This document shows positions 19,996-31,550 of a DNA stretch of 64,000 nucleotides, piece by piece. How positions within the stretch are numbered: position 1 is the first letter of the stretch; each line of letters opens with the position of its first letter. The DNA is from Solanum dulcamara (taxonomy: Eukaryota > Streptophyta > Magnoliopsida > Solanales > Solanaceae): positions 42,091,286-42,155,285 of the forward strand of contig NC_077245.1 of the NCBI RefSeq assembly GCF_947179165.1, read 5' to 3'. A program made the position numbers and the translations under genes. The notes under the pieces were generated by a model. It did not search any database and had not been told where the DNA came from. It was given only the letters and a program-made list of their open reading frames with translations.

Positions 19996-22900
19996 CTAAG
20001 AGTTGGGGTTACCTGTAGATGTCGAAAATAGGTACGGATATTTGTTTTTCATGTCCTCCTCAGCTTCCCAGGTCATTTCTTCCCGATTCCTATTTCGCCA
20101 CAACACCTTGACAGAAGCTACGTCCTTAGTCCGCAGTCTTCTGATTTGCCGATCCAGGATGGCGATAGGTTGCTCTTAATAGGCTAACTCCTCTGTGACC
20201 TGGATATCGTCTACGGGATGTACCCGGGATGGATCACCTACACATTTACGAAGCATTGACACGTGAAAGACTGGATGTACAGCTTCTAGATCCGCTGGTA
20301 AGTTTAGTTCGTATGTCACTTTGCCTATTCGGCGAAGAATTAGGTAAGGGACAATATATCTCGGACTCAGCTTCCGTTTCTTTCCGAACCTCATTACCCC
20401 TTTCATGGGCGATACTTTTAAGAACACCCAATCACCTACTTGAAATTCCAAGGGTCGACGTCGATTATCTGCATATGATTTTTGTCGACTCTGGGTTGCT
20501 AATAATCTTTCCCGAATAAGCCTTACTTTATCTACCGCCTGCTGGACCATGTCTGGGCCTATTAGTTGTGTTTCACCAACCTCAAACCACCCGATAGGCG
20601 ACCTGCACTTCCTGCCGTATAAAGCCTCATACGGCGCCATCTGGATCCTAGAGTGATAACTGTTATTGTAGGCAAACTCAATAAGGGGTACATGATCATC
20701 CCAGCTACCTTTGAAGTCAATTATGCAGGCCCGCAACATGTCCTCTAACGTTTGAATCGTATGCTCCGCTTGCCCATCAGTTTGAGGATGAAATGTTGTA
20801 CTAAGGCTTACCTGTGTCCCCAAGCCTTCCTGGAATGACTTCCAAAAGTGGGCTGTGAACTGAGCTCCTCTGTCTGAAATAATGGATGTGGGAACTCCAT
20901 GAAGTCATACTATTTCCTTAATGTACAACTTTGCATAGTCCTCGGCTGAGTAAGTGGTCCGGACTGGAAGGAAGTGGGCTGATTTTGTCAGCCTGTCCAC
21001 GATAACCCATATGGAATCCTGCTTTCGAAGAGTCCGAGGCAAACCTGTAATGAAGTCCATATTAATCGCTTCCCATTTCCAAGTTGGAATCTCCATCTCC
21101 TGTAGTAGCCCACCCGGTTTCTGATGTTTAACTTTAACTTGTTGGCAGTTTGGTCATTGGGCTACGAACTCTGCTATATCTCTTTTCATACCATCCCACC
21201 AATACAGACATCTGAGGTCGTGATACATCTTGGTTGACCCTGGATGAATAGAATAGCGAGCGTAATGTGCCTCTCCCAGTACTTGCTGTCGTAGTCCTGC
21301 AACCTCCGGTACACAGACTCTGCCTTGGTATCGTAATATCCCACCGGCCGTAAGGTCAAATGGAGTCTTTTTCTTTCGGAGAATTTCATCTCTATACTTC
21401 GTTATAACAGGGTCCTGGTATTGACATCGCTTTACTTCCTCCATGACAGAGGATTCAGCAATTCCTCGAACAGAAGCCCCGTCATCACCCGAATCAACTA
21501 AGCGGACTCCAAGACTGGCAAGCTGGCAGATCTCACGGATCATTTCCTTCTGTCCTGGTCGTACCTCTGCTAAGCTACCCATTGATTTACGGCTGAGCGC
21601 ATCCGCCACCACATTCGCTTTCCCAGGGTGGTATAAGATGTCGACATCATAATCTTCCAGCAATTCCAACCACCTTCTCTGCCGTAAGTTCAATTCCTTT
21701 TGTTTAAAAATATACTGGAGGCTTTTGTGATCTGTATAAATATCCATATGCACACCATATAAATAGTGTCTCCATATTTTCAAGGCATGAATCACCGCTG
21801 CTAATTCCAAGTCATGAGTTGGATAATTCTTTTCATGTTTTCTGAGCTGTCGGGAGGCATAAGCTATAACTTTACCATGTTGCATCAATACACATCCAAG
21901 TCCAATACCAGAAGCATCACAATAAATAACAAGGCCATTGGGTCCTTCTGGAAGGGTTAGAACAGGAGCCGTAGTCAATTTTTCTTTTAACAACTGAAAG
22001 CTCCGTTCACAAGCATCAGTCCACTGGAACTTAGCCGCCTTTTGAGTCAGTCTTATTAAAGGCGCCGAAATGGAAGCAAACCGTTCTACGAACCTTCTGT
22101 AATATCTTGCTAATCCCAAAAAGCTACGTACCTCCGTAGGAGTTGTAGGTCTTGGCCATGCCTTCACGGCCTCAATCTTCTGCGTATCTACGCGAATACC
22201 ATCGATCCCAATAATATGCCCCAGAAAAGCCACTGAAGTTAACCAAAATTCACATTTAGAAAATTTAGCGTATAATTTCTGGTGTTGGAGTATTTCCAGC
22301 ACTGCCCGCAAATGATCTGCATGTTCCTTTTCTGATCGTGAATAGATCAAAATATCATCAATAAATACAATCACGAACAAATCTAGAAATGGTTTGAACA
22401 CTCGGTTCATCAAGTCCATAAACACCGCTGGAGCATTTGTCAACCCAAAAGACATCACTCTGAATTCATAATGTCCGTATCGGGTTCTGAATGCGGTCTT
22501 TGGGATATCTGCTTCTCTTACCCGTACCTGATGGTAGCCTGACCGCAGGTCTATCTTCGAAAAGCATTTAGCACCCTGCAACTGGTCAAACAAATCATCA
22601 ATCCTGGGGAGGGGATATCTATTCTTAATTGTTACCTTGTTCAGCTGCCTATAGTCAATGCACATTCGCAGCGATCCATCTTTCTTTTTAACAAATAATA
22701 CCGGCGCTCCCCATGGGGATGTACTGGGCCTAATGAAGCCTTTTTCCAGCAAGTCCTTCAGTTGCTCCTTTAGCTCCTTTAATTCTGCGGGTGCCATTCT
22801 ATATGGGGGAATAGAAATAGGCTGAGTATCTGGTGGCATGTCTATCGTGAACTCTATCTCCCGTTCGGGAGGAAGACCTGGAAGTTCATCTGGAAACACA

Positions 22901-23523
22901 TCCGGATATTCATTAACCATGGGTACCGATTGAAGAGTTGGCACCTCTGCTTCCAGATCATGCACGCGGACTAAATGATAAATACACCCCTTCCTGATCA
23001 TTTTCCTTGCCTTAAGGTGTGAAATAAACTTACCCTTCGGCGACGCCGTATTTCCTGTCCACTCAACAATTGATTCACCCGGAAACTGGAACCGAACTAC
23101 TTTATTTCTACAGTCTACATTGGCACGACATGAAGCTAACCAATCCATACCCATAATAACATCAAATTCCACCATATCCAATTCTATCAAATCAGCCAAA
23201 GTACGATGACTATATACATTAACCGGGCAATTTCTATATACTTGTTTCACCACAAGAGAATCTCCTACTGGTGTAGCCACCTCAAATGCTTCTATTAATT
23301 CAGGCTTAATCCCAATTTTATTAGCAACAAAAGGAGATATATATGATAAAGTAGAGCCGGGATCCATCAACGCATATACGTCCCGAGCAAAGATTGATAA
23401 TATACCTGTGACTACTTTTGGCGACGCTTCCTGATCTTGTCTACTAGCCAAAGCATATATACGATTAGAAGGGCCGCCAGAACTAGAAATTCCACCACGA
23501 CCTCTACCACGGCCTGCCGGTAT
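19996..23523 (-). pseudogene. Element D pol: protease, RT, RNase H, integrase, chromodomain
   Basis: Same frame as gag, immediately after its TAG. Domains in order: aspartic protease with DPGST (about 23,361-23,347); RT with [29 protein letters not shown] and FIDD (about 22,365-22,352); RNase H with [10 protein letters not shown] (about 21,930) and TDHKSLQ; integrase zinc region, core with MDFITGLP and GTQVSLSTTFHPQTDGQ; the VHPVFHVSML linker; and a chromodomain (EQPIAILDRQIRRLRT, from 20175) ending at a natural stop, 19996. Three internal stops: TGA at 21154 where E keeps a zinc-binding Cys, TGA at 20905 where J has Arg in RLHDV, and TAA at 20176 where C has Glu. No frameshift. The enzymes would copy element RNA and insert the cDNA; the chromodomain steers insertion to heterochromatin in the family. 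This copy cannot make a complete integrase. Confidence 0.92.
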
Positions 23524-24834
23524 CTACATACCCCGCCCTATCGGGCGCATAGACACAGAAGAAGAAGAACCCGCAACCGACCCAGTTGGCTGAGCTATAC
23601 CACCTGGAGTATTTTTAAACGGACATTCCCTCGCAATATGGCCTTGGCGGCCACAAGAAAAACAGGCACCTATACTTCGGCGACATTCTCCAAAATGAAG
23701 TCTATTACAATGGGGACACTGTGGTACTAGTGGTCTTGACTGTCGAGAACTCTGGTCCATCTGTATACCTGATGCTCTGGAGCTTTGACTAGGCCCCAAA
23801 TATCTGGTGCTCTCAACTCTTCCACCTGGAAACTGTGGAGGTACACTCCGAGCTGGCTGGGAGGGATACCTACTAGATTGCTGGAATCGCCCGCTGCGAA
23901 ATTCTCCTGGATAACCAGCTGACCTAGCCCTTTTAGCCTGAATTCTATCAAACCATCTGTCAGGCTGACGCCTCTTATGTCGCTCTTCTACCCCTTGGGC
24001 ATATGCTTGTACCCGGGCAATGTCCACGCCTGGCTGAGAAGCCATGGCCATACAGCTATCAACCAAATAAAGGTCTAAGCCCATGATATACCGATGCACC
24101 CTGTCTGCCATATCTGCTACAACTGTGGGGGCATACCTCGCCAATGAGTCAAACTCGAGGCTATAGTCGCGAATACTCCTACCGTTCTGCTTTAACTGCA
24201 AAAATTTATCAACCCTAGCTCGTTCCATTTCTGGAGGCAGGAAGTGGCTAAGAAGGGCTTCTGCAAATTCATCCCATTCAGCTGGAGAAGCACCCTCTCC
24301 CCTCGATAACTCCCAAGACTCGTGCCAGTTAGCAGCCACATCACGCAGCCGATAGGAGGCTAATTCCACCGACTCAGTCTCCGAGGCCCTAATGATTCGC
24401 AGTGTACGCTGCATCTGTCTAATGAACTCCTGTGGGTCCTCTGCAAGTCTCGATCCATGAAATTCTGGGGGATTGCAGGCTAGGAAGTCACGAACCCTTA
24501 AGCTATCTTGTCTATTTACATCATCTGGGCCATGCCTCCGAGCCTGTCCTGCCATCAGTCCAGTCAGCAACTGTACTGCATCTCTCATAGCTCTGTATTC
24601 CGCCCCATGCTGTGGGACTGGAGGCTCCTGTACTGGAGGTTCGGGATCTGCAGCTGCTGCTGCCCTAAATTCCTCTGGGGTTGGCGGCGTAGTAGAACTT
24701 GCCGACTGAAGTACAATCCTCGGCATAGACTGGGCACGGGCCCTGGTAATTCTTGGGGTCTGACTAGTTTCCCCAGCTGCCGACTTGCCCTTCTGGGCAG
24801 TGGTTGCTTTCCGTGGAGGCATCACTACAAACAT
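23524..24834 (-). CDS. Element D gag (capsid / nucleocapsid), 436 codons
   Basis: An uninterrupted frame. A second Met at 24822 (MPPRKATT) is the more likely start because Tekay-type gag proteins begin MPPR. A Pro/Ala-rich N-terminus is followed by the retrotransposon gag domain (about residues 115-265: NPPEFHGS, YRLRDVAANWHESW, FLQLKQNGRSIRDY, YIMGLD). A linker rich in Ser, Arg and Gln leads to a CCHC knuckle, CFSCGRQGHIAREC (about residues 390-405), just after a CPHC...C partial finger. It would assemble the virus-like particle and bind element RNA. It ends in TAG at 23524-23526, but the frame continues without shift into protease. Since chromovirus gag and pol are usually one polyprotein, the TAG is probably a mutation, though readthrough cannot be excluded. 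Confidence 0.88.
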   Translation of the reverse strand: MFVVMPPRKATTAQKGKSAAGETSQTPRITRARAQSMPRIVLQSASSTTPPTPEEFRAAAAADPEPPVQEPPVPQHGAEYRAMRDAVQLLTGLMAGQARRHGPDDVNRQDSLRVRDFLACNPPEFHGSRLAEDPQEFIRQMQRTLRIIRASETESVELASYRLRDVAANWHESWELSRGEGASPAEWDEFAEALLSHFLPPEMERARVDKFLQLKQNGRSIRDYSLEFDSLARYAPTVVADMADRVHRYIMGLDLYLVDSCMAMASQPGVDIARVQAYAQGVEERHKRRQPDRWFDRIQAKRARSAGYPGEFRSGRFQQSSRYPSQPARSVPPQFPGGRVESTRYLGPSQSSRASGIQMDQSSRQSRPLVPQCPHCNRLHFGECRRSIGACFSCGRQGHIARECPFKNTPGGIAQPTGSVAGSSSSVSMRPIGRGM

Positions 24835-25006
24835 AAAGGTAGATTAGTGAAGGATCATCCTAAAACATAACTCTATTGCATGATCTATGATAAGAAAGAA
24901 AGTAACATCCTAAATGTCCTGTAGCCTCCTGTTTATAGATGTGGTGCACAACACACCGATAAACAAGCCTCTACTAGACACGGTCTGTGGACACTCCAAG
25001 GAAGAA
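24835..25006 (-). other. Leader of element D between primer site and gag
   Basis: About 170 bases without coding content. Its words AGGACATTTAGGATGTTAC and CACCACATCTATAAACAGG recur in the leaders of C, L and M. Retroelement leaders commonly hold dimerisation and packaging signals, so the conservation between coding and non-coding families is what trans-mobilisation would need (inference). Confidence 0.7.
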
Positions 25007-25020
25007 CTGCTCTGATACCA
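25007..25020 (-). promoter_or_regulatory. Primer-binding site (initiator tRNA-Met), element D
   Basis: Minus strand TGGTATCAGAGCAG (25020-25007), four bases inside the 5' LTR end (25025). It is the initiator tRNA-Met site of gypsy elements. Confidence 0.9.
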
Positions 25021-25024
25021 CTTC

Positions 25025-28020
25025 TGTCACGACCCAACCCCGTAGGCCGTGACGAGTGCCCGAACCGGACACACACGCGTACCCCTGCTACCTATACATA
25101 ACCTGTCTCCTGTTTATACCCAAAATGCATCAATATATATGAAAACATACAAGCCGAGAAGGCTGTAGTACTATATATAGGGTCGTTCCATAACACACAT
25201 ATCCGCAAGCCGACAAGGCTGCCACAATATAGGGAACGCCCAAAATCACAAGTCATATCAGTACAGCTGTACATACATATATATATAACTCAGATCCCAC
25301 TCATATACAGGCACAACCCACATACGTATCCACCGACCTCTAAGAGTAAGAAAATAGTAACATAAGGCGGGACAGTGCCCCCACCATACCCGTAACCAAA
25401 TGAATATATACACCACGTTTAGTACCAAAATCAGGCTCCAGCACAATGTAGCACTTCTGGACTGCTGAGTGGGACTCCTACGCTGACGGATCCCCAAACT
25501 GTGTACCTGTACCTGCGGGCATGAACGCAGCCCCCCAGAAAAGGGGGTCAGTACGACATATATACTGAGTATGTAAAACATAATATGGCACAACTGAACA
25601 CATATCTGAAACAGCGAAGCAGGGGATAACATATCATATGAAAACTTATACCTGTACCCTATGAAGTGTCAAAACATGCATGTTCAAATTATATCGTATA
25701 GCCGGCCCTATCAGGGGTCCGGTGGATACCTCTGTAATATCATCACAGCCCAATGCCATCACCACCTTATTACCACATATCATCATATATATATATATAC
25801 ACGTATCCCGGCCCTCTAGTGAGGGACTCGAGGAATAATGCAGTGAGTTGCGCACGAGAACATATCCTGGCCCGGGACTCAGGGAAATATGGGTCACAGT
25901 ATACACGAGTAGATTAATGAGCAACTATATGCAATTTAAATCATTATCGAAGACTCAATCGTAGAAGAAAATTAAGCTATTGTCTGAGAATCAGGATTGT
26001 AATGTAATCACCTTAAATGCCCTTTAAATGCCATTAGGGGCTATACTAGTTAGTGTTTTAGGGTCCTTAGACACGTACTAAGATAATGCTAACTGCTTAA
26101 GGACTCCAGAATACATGTTTTTATATAGTCCTTACAACTAGGAGCCCGTATATTCATTAAATCCTTAGTATAGGTAAGGCTCAAGGAAAGTAGCTTAACT
26201 GTTATAAAAGTTCATTACCCAGAAGTGAATAAAAGACACTTAGGAATGGAATTACTTCAGAGATCACATCATTGTTTACTTACCTCTACGACATGCCAAA
26301 AGAAGAGAAAGAATAGGCTTTACCTACCTCTTATGGATTTCCCGTAATCGTGTCCACGTCGTTGTCCTCGAAACCTATTTAACATGGAAGTAAGGAAAGT
26401 ATTAACAATCTTAGACTTTTCAGCAACTTAGACTACCTACGAGTATTCATCGAGCTCGTCCCCTCGCTCGCACCCTCGACTAGTTCCTTAACTAGTTTAA
26501 GAAGTTAACAAAAATCGGACAGCACCTCCCCTATAATGTGCCCTATCCGAATACACAACCATGTCCTTAGAACCTGCAGCTAACCAACAATACAACCAGC
26601 AGCCCAAAAATATACATATTACGACAATATTACACAATATAAACCCTCAACAATTTACTCAAAACTAAGATACCAAAACTAGAGTTTTTAATCTTTCTTT
26701 CGCGAATTCTTTAATTGCAAAGTGGAGGGTCGTGTGGCTGAAACCAGCAGCCACCCATGCCCTTAGCAACACACATTCCAGCACCCTAACAACTCATCAC
26801 ACGACCAGCAGTCACATACCACAAGTACGAGGCATTATTCGATTACAATTAACTATAGCGATTCCAATTTCGCTTATTTCGAACGTCGAACTTTTGAAGC
26901 CTTTTCCCCAACTTCCAGCAGATAATAAGGTGTATAATACACTCCAATTTAACATCATAAACTTCAAATTAAAGGGGAAGAACTTACCTTTCCCGAAATT
27001 GGTTAAAACTAGCCGAAATTGTGCCTCGGAACTTCTTCAATGTGCTGAAATTGAGCGGGCTGCTTGTGGTACTTCCTTGCTGCCCCAAATTGATTTTTTA
27101 GGTTATAAAACACTAATATACAACTTAGGGACACGTCAAATAATTAATTCACGGAACGAAACCCGGAAGCTTACCCAACAAGGGTCAAATCCGTAACCCT
27201 CTCCCTTGCCCCTTTTCACGTTTTCTCTTTTTTTTTCCTTCCAAATTTCAGTTGCAACGCTGGAGTTTCAGTTCCATAAACGTCTTAAAACACATATATA
27301 CGTATCCACGTACTTAATATACACCGTATATAATTAATTCACGGAAGAAAGTTGAGAAACTTACCTTTAATTTTCAAGAACCAAAGTTGCCTCTCTTTTC
27401 TCTCCTCACGTATTTGTTTCTAAGTATAGCAGCTGTTTTTGGGATAAGTTAACAGCTGAAACATTACATATTAATATATATATAATGTGACACGTGTCAG
27501 CCCCTAAGGGTGACACGTGTCGGGCCATCATTGGCCCACTTCAACCATGCGACCAATGGGGTGCTGCCACGTGGCAGCGGGGTCCACCTCCCCCAAGCAG
27601 GTGGGTCACCTACTTGACCCCAAGTAGGTGGGTCACCTGCTTGCTTAGGGCTGCCACGTGTCACTCTCCTATTGGCTGCCCCACGAAAATTTTTTTTTTC
27701 TTCCTCGTGCGTTCGTAATCTCGTCTTAGTTTAAGAGCCTATGTCATTCATGCTATGGAAGCTTGGTGTGTACTCAAATAGATTTAGGTAAGTAAACTTC
27801 TAAGTTAGAGGCGTACGTAAGCAAATCAAGTCCTACGACTCATCGCTTGTCCTCCAACTTCCTTCGACTTCTCTTGACCTTATCTCCAATCTTCCCTACT
27901 ATGGGGTGTCACATTCTCCCTTCTTAGAATTATTTAATAGTGTCGTAACTTAGGCGGATCACATGATAGCTTCTAATTAGCTTTAGGAACCTTTCGAGTT
28001 CAAGAATGTGGGGTGTAACA
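25025..28020 (-). repeat. 5' LTR of element D
   Basis: 2996 bp, almost identical to the 3' LTR. Differences by eye include 25445 (T for G), about 25,541-25,550 (A/G changes), about 25,661 (A for G), 25856 (G for A), 26,766-26,775, 26,804 and 27,977. It drives the element's own transcript on the minus strand. Confidence 0.95.
27470..27662 (-). promoter_or_regulatory. U3 promoter of element D: four CACGTG boxes, hairpin, TATA-like tract
   Basis: CACGTG at 27655-27660, 27568-27573, 27514-27519 and 27491-27496, then on the minus strand a TATA-like TATATATATTAATAT (about 27,483-27,469). The last two boxes are each in GACACGTGTC, and the second in GCTGCCACGTGGCAGC. CACGTG is the G-box, bound in plants by bZIP and bHLH factors (light, abscisic acid and stress responses). 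Start site and actual response cannot be read from sequence. Confidence 0.6.
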
Positions 28021-28025
28021 ATAGC
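28021..28025. repeat. Target-site duplication of element D, right copy
   Basis: ATAGC directly after the LTR end GTGTAACA; it matches 16863-16867. Element E pol resumes here. Confidence 0.95.
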
Positions 28026-31000
28026 ACACTCAGATCATAATCCTTCAACAGTTCAAGTCATCTCCTTAGTCGAAGGTTTAAATATTTTTGAGTGAACGCA
28101 TATTGCAAACTCTAGTGATCGGTGAAAATATCTACATAGACACCGTGCAAGTAGTGTCTGCACAATTTCAAAGCAAATACCACCACCGCCAACTCCAAAT
28201 CATAATCCTCTCATGTACCTTGAGTTTCAAACAAAACCAAGACCAATACTTAAACATCATAATACACCACAAACCCATCGGAACCTTCCGGTAAGGTAAA
28301 TACTAGAGCGGAGTTAAGCCTATTGTTCAAATCTTGGAAGACATGCTTCAGACCATTGGAACTTCACCTTCTTTTTGGTAAAAGTAGTTAAGGGTGCTGC
28401 AAGGGAATAGAAACCTTCCACAACCCGTATATAATAACCAGCTAAGCCCAAGAAACTCTGAATATCAGAAGGAGTCAATGGTCTAGGCCAATTCTTAACC
28501 GCCTTGGTCTTCTTTGGATCAACCATAATTCCTTTTTTCAGAAACAATGTGACCAAGGAACGCAACTAACCCTACCCAAAAATCATATTTGCTAAACTTT
28601 TCATACAACTGATTTTCCTTGAGAATTTGCAACACAATCCTTTGATGATCGGCATATTCTTCCTTACTTCGAGAATTAATCAAAGTATCATCAATATAGA
28701 CGATTACAAATATATCCAAATATTTTTGAAACATACTATTCATCAAATCTATAAAAGCTGTAGGGGCATTTATTAGTCCAAAAGATATAACCAAAAATTC
28801 AAAGTGACCATACCGAGTTCTTAAGGCTATCTTCGGAATGTGACATTCCCTCACTCGTAGTTGATGATAACCCGATATGAGATCAATCTTTGAAGAGTAG
28901 CATGCTTCTTGTAGTTGATCGAATAAGTCCTTAATCCTTGGAATAGGTTAATTATTCTTAATTGTGACCTTGTTCAAATGTTGATAATTGATGCACATTT
29001 GAATAGAACTATCCTTCTTTCTGACAAAGAGAATTGGAGCATACTATGGAGAGATACTCGGTCTAATGAAACCCTTACCTAACAAATCCTTCAACTGAAC
29101 CTTTAACTCTTTTAGTTCTGTCGGAGCTATTTTGTAAGGAGGAATAGAGATAGGTTGTGTATCGGGTAAGAGATCAATATCAAAGTCTATTTCCCTTTTG
29201 GGAGAATACCTAAGAGATCTTTAGGGAAAACTTCTGGAAATTCATTTACAATTGAAACTGACTCAAGAGTAAGAGCCTCAGAGTTAGTATCTCTAACCCA
29301 AACTAGATGACAGATGCAAACTTTGGAAATCATTTTTTGAGCTTTAAGGCATGAGATGGACTTGCCCTTAAACACGGAATTACTACCTTTTAGTATCTCC
29401 AACCCAAACTAGATGATAAATGCAATCTTTGGAAATCATTTTCCAAGCTTTAAGGCATGAGATAAATTGTCTCTTAAATACGAAATTACTACCTTTCCAT
29501 TCTAGGACTGGCTCATTTGGAAGCTGAAACTTAACCACTTGAGTTTTACTATAAATAAAGGCATAACATGCATGAAGTCAATCCATACCAAGAATAATAT
29601 CAAAATCGGTCACATCAAGATGTACTAGATCAAAAGAAGTGACTTTATGTAAAACTGGAATTTGATGATTTATATAGACTCTTTTAGCCATAACCGGCTC
29701 ACCTACAAGAGTATAAATGGATAAAAGTTGCATCAATATCTCTGGGCTAACATCAAATCTCATGGCCACATAAGGAGTAACAAATGACAAATTTGCACCC
29801 AAATCAAGGCATAAACACCATAGTTAAAGACCCTTAACATAACAGTAGCAATATCAAAAGTCTCATCCACCTCTTGCCTACCATGAAGAGCATAGAATCA
29901 ATTTTTGCGTTGAACACTATTTGGTTGACCTTGGTCACCTTGTTGAACTTTGCCTCTATGAGCAACTTCGCCTTGAGGATGGCCATCCTTAACCCTACAC
30001 TCCTTAGCATGATGACCCGACTTGTCACATTGATAGCACACATTAAAATCCTCTAGAAACCCATGCACTACCAGTCCAGGTGTGATTAAGACTAAACCAA
30101 GAACATCACTAGTTTAACCAAATTTCTGCTATGATCTATGACCCCGAAAGAAAGATAGTCTTTTTTTGAATCCGTGCAGTTTCTATGGGCTCATCAGCAA
30201 CTTCTTAGGCTGGGACACTAGCTTGAGTTTTTTCCTGATACTGGACTTCATCAATAGTAGCCACTGCTTCTTCAGGCTCTACAAAGCATCCTTGAGACTT
30301 CTGGTCATATGACCTCCACACAAGCCTTGACGCCAAACATAGGTTTAGAGATATTTACTAGATAAGGTTCCTAGTTCTTCCACATGAATACCATATGATA
30401 CAATTTTTTACATGTGGGGGTAACTTGGATAATAGGAGCACTCCTTGAGGCTTAGGGTTGGTCACCCTATATTTGTCAAACCTTGGAGTAGTAACATTTG
30501 ATGAACCATGAACAGAATACCTTTAAAAAAAGAGGACGCACACTACTTCTGGACCTAGCATGAGAGGAATCACTACTATCAGTCCTTGCTCTTTTGGATT
30601 CCTTAGTTTTCTCCCCTAGCTTCTCATCCTCTATTTGCTTTGCATAGGTTATAAGTCTAGAGATGTCCATTTCCTAAATCAACATGTCTTTCTTGCATTC
30701 CTTAGTAACCAAATTTAACACACCTAACATGAACTTTCTTATATAGGGTCTTGGTTTGGCAACCATGAATGGAGTATACTTTGAAAATTGGGTAAACTTG
30801 AGAACATACTCCCTCACAATCATACATTCTTGCTTAAGATTGATGAACTCTTGTATCTTGTCCTCCCTCAAATCCAATGGGAAAAACAATCAAGAAATAT
30901 TCCTTTGAATTCTTCCCAAGTCACATTATCCACCTTTCTAGGCCTCTCAATTTTCCATTGATCAAACTAAATTCGAGTGACACCCTTCAATTGATAAGTA

Positions 31001-31333
31001 GCTAACTTTTCCCTCTCAACTAGACTAATCCCCATAATATACACAATCTTGTGAATGCTATCAATAAATTATTGTGGATTTTCATCTTACTTAGACCCCC
31101 AAAACCCTATAGGATTCCTCCTCATGAAGTGATTGAACCTTTCTTGCCATCATACCCATATTTGGGTTTACAAAAGCTACCACCACACAATTCACTTTTG
31201 CCGTCATGGCTTGAGGAAGTACTTGAAAAGCTGCTCGGAATTCAGCATTAGTCACTTGGTCATTTAAGGGATCATTCGAAGCTTGTGGCTCCTCTTTAAT
31301 ATTTCTTTGAATAGGAGCTCTTCGTGGAGGCAT
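28026..31333 (-). pseudogene. Element E gag, protease, RT and RNase H, degraded
   Basis: Minus-strand gypsy polyprotein broken by many stops and indels. Gag starts MPPRRAPIQRN (31333) with FRAAFQVLPQAMTA. The gag core runs through 30889-30674 (EFINLKQECMIVREYVLKFT) and 30670-30476. The CCHC knuckle CYQCDKSGHHAKEC is near 30,035 in a frame of its own. Protease (29802-29578) retains ILGMD; its DxG start reads MGANLSFVT. RT has [20 protein letters not shown] and YIDD in 28854-28519. The RNase H-proximal part (28565-28320) has SFLGLAGYYIRVVEG. It stops at the D insertion. A duplicated about 110-bp segment near 29,285-29,470 (two GGCATGAGAT words about 110 bases apart) adds to the damage. It is the same general type as G and F. 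Confidence 0.85.
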
Positions 31334-31531
31334 GATTCTGTAATCGCAAAGACAAAGCATTAGAGGAGGAAATCTTAAAGTTCAACTCTATAGCATGATG
31401 AGATCATGAAAGAACTTAAGTGCTTTCTAAAATATCTTATAGTATCCTACTCATAGATATGGCACTTCACACCTATGAAAAAGACTCTACTCGACGTGGC
31501 ATGTTAGACTCCCTAAGATACTTGAACCTTG

Positions 31532-31544
31532 TGCTCTGATACCA
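31532..31544 (-). promoter_or_regulatory. Primer-binding site, element E
   Basis: Minus strand TGGTATCAGAGCA (31544-31532), seven bases inside the LTR end. Initiator tRNA-Met type. Confidence 0.8.
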
Positions 31545-31550
31545 AATTTT

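Larger units (their letters stand above)
16868..28020 (-). mobile_element. Element D: near-intact Tekay/Del-like chromovirus (Ty3/gypsy)
   Basis: An 11,153-bp element with two 2996-bp LTRs, a perfect 5-bp target duplication, primer site, polypurine tract and a single gag-pol frame of about 1,613 codons. Order on the minus strand: 5' LTR (28020-25025), primer site, leader, gag, protease, RT, RNase H, integrase, chromodomain, polypurine tract, 3' LTR (19863-16868). Only about ten differences between the LTRs were found by eye, so the insertion is recent. Four nonsense codons and no frameshift break the frame. It sits inside element E in the same orientation. A relative of this element is the likely source of proteins for the non-coding C/L/M family, which shares its ends, leader and polypurine region. 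Confidence 0.95.

Noticed and set aside
23524..23526. Gag TAG as programmed stop-codon readthrough
   Set aside because: Not excluded, but three other nonsense codons in the same frame and the single-polyprotein habit of chromoviruses make mutation the simpler reading.
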